A stretch of DNA of 32,433 bases, taken from assembly GCA_964572855.1 (NCBI GenBank), contig CAZNGF010000030.1, positions 1 through 32,433 on the forward strand. Direction: 5' to 3'. This document shows positions 28,836 through 32,433 of the stretch, piece by piece. The notes under the pieces were generated by a model. The model saw nothing but the letters and a program-made list of their open reading frames with translations, made no database searches and had not been told where the DNA came from. Position numbers and translations under genes: made by a program. The DNA is from CAZNGF01 sp964572855. GTDB taxonomy: Bacteria > Bipolaricaulota > Bipolaricaulia > RBG-16-55-9 > JAJCYT01. Numbering within the stretch: position 1 is the stretch's first letter; each line of letters begins with the position of its first letter.

Positions 28836-30931
28836 GTGATCCTCCGGTAGACGCCGAGCAACAGCTCGCTTAAGCCGTCCAAATCGTCCAGGATGACGGC
28901 GCGGCCGCCGTAGGTGAGCTTGACCTGCGCCGGGGCGTGCGGGTCGCAGATGACGCCGAACACCTTGATCCCCTGGGCGCGGGCTTCCTGCACGGCGCGC
29001 TTCGTGTCGGCCAGGGCGTAGCGCTGGTGGTAGCCGTGGTCCCACGGCTTGCCGTCGGTGATGTGCAGCAGCAGCTTGGTGCGCGCGGGCCGCGTCTTGA
29101 GCCGTTGGGTCACGTGCCGCAGCGCGCAGCCGTCGCGGTTCTGCGACAGGGGCTGGAGCGCCTCCAGGCGCCGGCCCACGGCGGGCGCCCAGGGCTCCTC
29201 GAACCCCTTGAGGCAGTAGCAATCCACTTGGGCGCGCCCGTCGCCGGAGTAGGCAAAGAGCGCGTACTCGTCGCGCAGCGCCTCGAGCGCCTCGCACAGG
29301 TAGCCCAGCGCCTCGCGCTCGACCTCGATGACGGGCGCGCCGCCCGGGGTGAGGCGCGCGGTGGAGTCGCTCTGATCCAACAAGACGGCCGCGCACAGGT
29401 CGCGCCGGCGCCGCAGGCGCTGGGTGTAGAGTTTCTCGGGCAGCGGCTGGCCCGCGCGGCGGTCCACCATCCCCTCGACCCAGGTCTCCAGGTCGAGCTC
29501 GTCGCCCTCGAGCTGGCGCCGCTGGCGGGCCCAGTCCTCCTCGGCCATCCACTCGAAGGCGCGCCGGATCTGGGCCGTGCGGTGCGCCTCGCCCTGGCGC
29601 CAGAGGTCGGCTTCGGCGGGCGGGTGCTCGTGCAGCGCGCACCACGCCGGCAGGTAGCGCCCGGCCCGGAAGTCCCACTCGTCGTAGCGGAAGCCCCCGT
29701 TGGCGCGCACGCCGTCGTCCTCCTCCGGGCCGTGCTCGAGCTCGTCCTCCTCGCCGGGGCCGTGGGCGGGCAGGCGGCGCCACTCGCGCGCGCTTCGTTG
29801 CGACGGGGCCGGGGCGCTCAGATGAAGCGCCGGCTCGCCGGGGAAGAGCCCCGGCTCCGGCGGAGCGGTGAGGGGCGGCTCGTCGAACAGCCCCTCCAGC
29901 CAGCGGTAAGCGCGCTCGCCCAGCGCCCACGCGTCCTCGGCGGTCGCGCCCGCCTCGCGCAGCGCCTCGGCGTCCGCCGCCAGCGTCCCGAGCGCCTCGC
30001 GCCAGGCGGGGGGCACCGGCGCGCCCGCGCGGTCCCAGTGGAGCGTCTGCACCAGCGCCTCCAAAAAGCCCGCGCGCCCGGCGAGCGGGCCGGCGCGAAA
30101 GGCCCACTCCAGCGCCAGCAGGCGCGCCCGCTCGGTGCGAAAGCCCGGGTACTGCGCGCAGAGCCAAGCCTCGACGCGCACGTCCTCGAACAGGTGGAAC
30201 AGCCCCTCGGCCAGATGCGGGTCGGCCAGCGCGCGGGCGCGCGCGCCGAGCGCGGCGTGCCCGGCCTGGAGCGTCTCGGCGCCGTCGAGCGCGTAGGTGC
30301 CGGCCTCGCGGTGGCCCAACTCGTGCGTGAGCAGCCACTTGTAGAGCCAGAAGCTCGGGTCGGCGGCGTGCGGCCGCTCGACGCTCGGGTAGGCATACAG
30401 CCGGTCGGGCAGGCTCACGACGGGCTCGGCCTCCAGCACGGCCGGCGCGCGGTCCAGCTCGCGGAAGCGCAGCCTGAGCCCGGAGCCCGTGAGCGCCTCG
30501 GCGTAGAAACCCAACACGCGCTCGACCTCGTGGGCCGAGAAACCCGCCTTGAGCCCGTGCAGCGCTGCCCGCGCGCGCTCGGAGTCGCCCGAGAAGTAGG
30601 CGCGCGGCGCCTCCTGGCTCAGGCCGAAGTGGAACCAGCGCCAGCCCTGCTCGGGCGCGAGCGCGCTGGCGGCTTCGTAAAGCGGGGGGAGCAGCGCCTC
30701 GTCCGCGCCCAGGCGTTCGAACAGCGCGCGCGCCTGCCGCAGGAAGGCCGGCGCCTGGCCGGCGTCCAGGCGGGGCTCTCCCTCGCTCAGCGTCTTGAGC
30801 AGCGCGTAGGCGAAGTCCGGCTCGCGCTCGGCCAGCGCGGCCACCGGCGCTTGCGCCTCGGCGGCGCGCGTGGCGGGGTAGCGCTGGGTGACCCGGCGCC
30901 AGAGCCGGCGAAACGGGGTGTCGGTCGTCAT
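28829..30931 (-). CDS. NorD/CbbO-like VWA protein with HELGH motif
   Basis: 700 aa, partner of the AAA+ protein just upstream. A MIDAS DQSDST at 519-524 and a C-terminal HITDGKP stretch give the VWA metal-binding domain. An N-terminal helical part contains WLLTHELGHREAG (HELGH at 203-207) and FHLFEDVRVEAW (EDVRVE at 249-254), which together look like an HExxH-type zinc site; it could be structural. Family members act with CbbQ/NorQ ATPases to activate metalloenzymes such as Rubisco or NO reductase. The target here is not visible in the window. Confidence 0.85.
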   Translation of the reverse strand: MTTDTPFRRLWRRVTQRYPATRAAEAQAPVAALAEREPDFAYALLKTLSEGEPRLDAGQAPAFLRQARALFERLGADEALLPPLYEAASALAPEQGWRWFHFGLSQEAPRAYFSGDSERARAALHGLKAGFSAHEVERVLGFYAEALTGSGLRLRFRELDRAPAVLEAEPVVSLPDRLYAYPSVERPHAADPSFWLYKWLLTHELGHREAGTYALDGAETLQAGHAALGARARALADPHLAEGLFHLFEDVRVEAWLCAQYPGFRTERARLLALEWAFRAGPLAGRAGFLEALVQTLHWDRAGAPVPPAWREALGTLAADAEALREAGATAEDAWALGERAYRWLEGLFDEPPLTAPPEPGLFPGEPALHLSAPAPSQRSAREWRRLPAHGPGEEDELEHGPEEDDGVRANGGFRYDEWDFRAGRYLPAWCALHEHPPAEADLWRQGEAHRTAQIRRAFEWMAEEDWARQRRQLEGDELDLETWVEGMVDRRAGQPLPEKLYTQRLRRRRDLCAAVLLDQSDSTARLTPGGAPVIEVEREALGYLCEALEALRDEYALFAYSGDGRAQVDCYCLKGFEEPWAPAVGRRLEALQPLSQNRDGCALRHVTQRLKTRPARTKLLLHITDGKPWDHGYHQRYALADTKRAVQEARAQGIKVFGVICDPHAPAQVKLTYGGRAVILDDLDGLSELLLGVYRRITW

Positions 30932-30933
30932 GG

Positions 30934-31755
30934 TCAGCCGAAGTAGTTCTTGGCGACCTCCAGCAGCGAGCGCTGCAGGTCGCGGTCGTCGGTGAGCGGT
31001 TGCACCAGGGCGGTCTCGCAGGCGGCCAGCGGCGGGATGTCAGCGCCCATGAGCTTGCCGGCGTAGATCAGCAGGCGCGTGCTCAGCTCGTCCTCGAGTC
31101 CCTGGCCGGCCAGGTTGCGCACCTTGCCGCCCAGGTAGACGAGTTTGCGCGCGATCGCAAAGTCGATGCCTGCCTCGTGGGCCACGATCTCGGTCTCCTT
31201 CTCGGGCGGCGGGAAGCCGAACTCGATGCTCACGAAGCGCTGGCGCGTGCTCGGCTTCAATTCCTTGCGCACGCTCTGGTAACCGGGGTTGTAGCTCAGC
31301 ACCAGGCAAAAGCCGGGAGCGGCCTGGAACTGCGCGCCGAGCTTGTCGATCGGGAGCACGCGGCGGTGGTCCGTGAGCGGGTGGATGAGCACGACGGTGT
31401 CGTTGCGCGCCTCGACGATCTCGTCCAAGTAGGTGATCGCGCCCGTGCGCACCCCTTGGGTGAGCGGGCCGTCCTGCCACACGGTCTCGTCATTCTTGAT
31501 CAGGTAGCGCCCGACCAGGTCCGAGCCCGACAGATCCTCGTTGCAGGCCACCGTGATCAGGGGGCGGCCCAGGCGCCAGCTCATGTGCTCGACGAAGCGC
31601 GTCTTGCCGCAGCCGGTGGGCCCCTTGAGCAGGACGGGCAGCCGGGCATCGTAGGCCGCCTCGAACAGCTCGATCTCGCTGGGCCGCTCGTTGAGCGGGA
31701 CGTAATAGGGTTCGACCCCGGTCCGGCCTTGGGGCGCGGTTTCGGTCGATGCCAT
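30934..31755 (-). CDS. CbbQ/NirQ/NorQ-family AAA+ ATPase
   Basis: 273 aa. EPYYVPLNERPSEIELFEAAYDARL opens a classical CbbQ domain; Walker A GPTGCGKT (45-52), Walker B AITYLDE (106-112), and SYNPGYQ are clear. These MoxR-type ATPases, with a VWA partner, remodel or activate metalloproteins. Start ATG 31755 with GAGAGGAG upstream; -10 TATAAT at 31785-31790. The gene is 2 bp from the VWA gene, forming an operon of ATPase, VWA and methyltransferase. Confidence 0.93.
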   Translation of the reverse strand: MASTETAPQGRTGVEPYYVPLNERPSEIELFEAAYDARLPVLLKGPTGCGKTRFVEHMSWRLGRPLITVACNEDLSGSDLVGRYLIKNDETVWQDGPLTQGVRTGAITYLDEIVEARNDTVVLIHPLTDHRRVLPIDKLGAQFQAAPGFCLVLSYNPGYQSVRKELKPSTRQRFVSIEFGFPPPEKETEIVAHEAGIDFAIARKLVYLGGKVRNLAGQGLEDELSTRLLIYAGKLMGADIPPLAACETALVQPLTDDRDLQRSLLEVAKNYFG

Positions 31756-31784
31756 GGGGCTCCTCTCGCTGCGTCGTTCGAGGC

Positions 31785-31790
31785 ATTATA
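31785..31790 (-). promoter_or_regulatory. -10 box of the CbbQ operon
   Basis: TATAAT on the minus strand, about 30 nt before the start. No convincing -35 at the standard spacing. Confidence 0.55.
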
Positions 31791-31902
31791 ACGCGCGCGG
31801 CGGGACTCAGCTACGCAAACGCCGATGAATTCGCGTGAATCGTGCTGTAACAGGCCCAAAACGCCTCCGCCCCCAGCCCGGCCTGTGGCGGGGCGAACGC
31901 GC

Positions 31903-31931
31903 TTGCAAATACGCGCGGAAACGCGTATTCT
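31903..31931 (+). promoter_or_regulatory. gyrA promoter
   Basis: TTGCAA (31903-31908), 17-bp spacer, TATTCT (31926-31931). Leader of about 85 nt before ATG 32022. Confidence 0.75.
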
Positions 31932-32021
31932 AACGGCACGAGAGGGACATTTCCCTACACGACTAGCGGGCGCCGGGCGCCCGCGTACCGACGAGCCCCA
32001 GGAGGAGCGAGGGAGGGAAAC

Positions 32022-32433
<412 letters not shown>

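Noticed and set aside
28218..30338. A 706-aa frame joining the methyltransferase with an upstream open stretch
   Set aside because: Only the last 205 codons match a family; upstream it is the out-of-frame shadow of the VWA gene, and GTG 28835 has a ribosome-binding site.

Overview
The window is GC-rich bacterial chromosome with a horizontally acquired island. I could not identify the organism by search. Several traits point to Deinococcota (Thermus/Truepera/Deinococcus type) or a similar lineage: a family 5 uracil-DNA glycosylase, a NYN/OST-HTH protein, a small Smr protein, a BTAD regulator, and many start codons lying 5-7 nt after a TAnnnT -10 box (leaderless mRNAs). This placement is an inference.

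Layout. Positions 1-2571 (minus strand) hold the 5' part of tilS and an arsenic operon, arsR-arsM-64-aa protein, with two copies of a TTCGATAnTC site before arsR and arsM. Positions 2587-9964 are an accessory region. It starts with an antisense hicA 3' remnant and an intact hicB with a strong promoter, and ends with an orphan hicA. About 6.6 kb of phage- or plasmid-like cargo lies between hicB and hicA: Cys-rich small proteins joined by TGATG overlaps (one with an in-frame amber stop), a HigBA-like toxin-antitoxin pair with a palindromic operator, a MerR-like coiled-coil protein, a nuclease-like ORF with a probable frame switch, a membrane-anchored protein, a leaderless Cys-rich small protein, and a minus-strand operon of three small proteins leading towards a 407-aa protein with an ADP-ribosyltransferase-like N-terminus. 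I see no integrase, transposase or terminase.

Positions 10044-32433 are core genome. Minus-strand genes encode a 72-aa protein, UDG family 5, Smr and an unknown 387-aa protein. The plus-strand operon rpsT-secF-recJ follows, convergent with a membrane-fused WecG/TagA/CpsF glycosyltransferase. Next come a beta-barrel-like exported protein, NYN RNase plus hotdog thioesterase, a membrane-anchored unknown protein, a giant BTAD/ATPase/TPR regulator, rpe, a putative glycoside hydrolase, a TM protein with yajC and secD, a 166-bp MITE-like element, and a CbbQ-VWA-methyltransferase operon. The window ends in the start of gyrA.

Functional themes: protein export (secF separate from yajC-secD), DNA repair (recJ, UDG, Smr), arsenic methylation, and a mobile island carrying toxin-like genes. 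The most unusual items are the split hicB/hicA pair whose HicA lacks the usual catalytic His, the ADP-ribosyltransferase-like operon, a promoter element shared by two unlinked genes, the inverted-repeat element after secD, and the unusual rpsT start.
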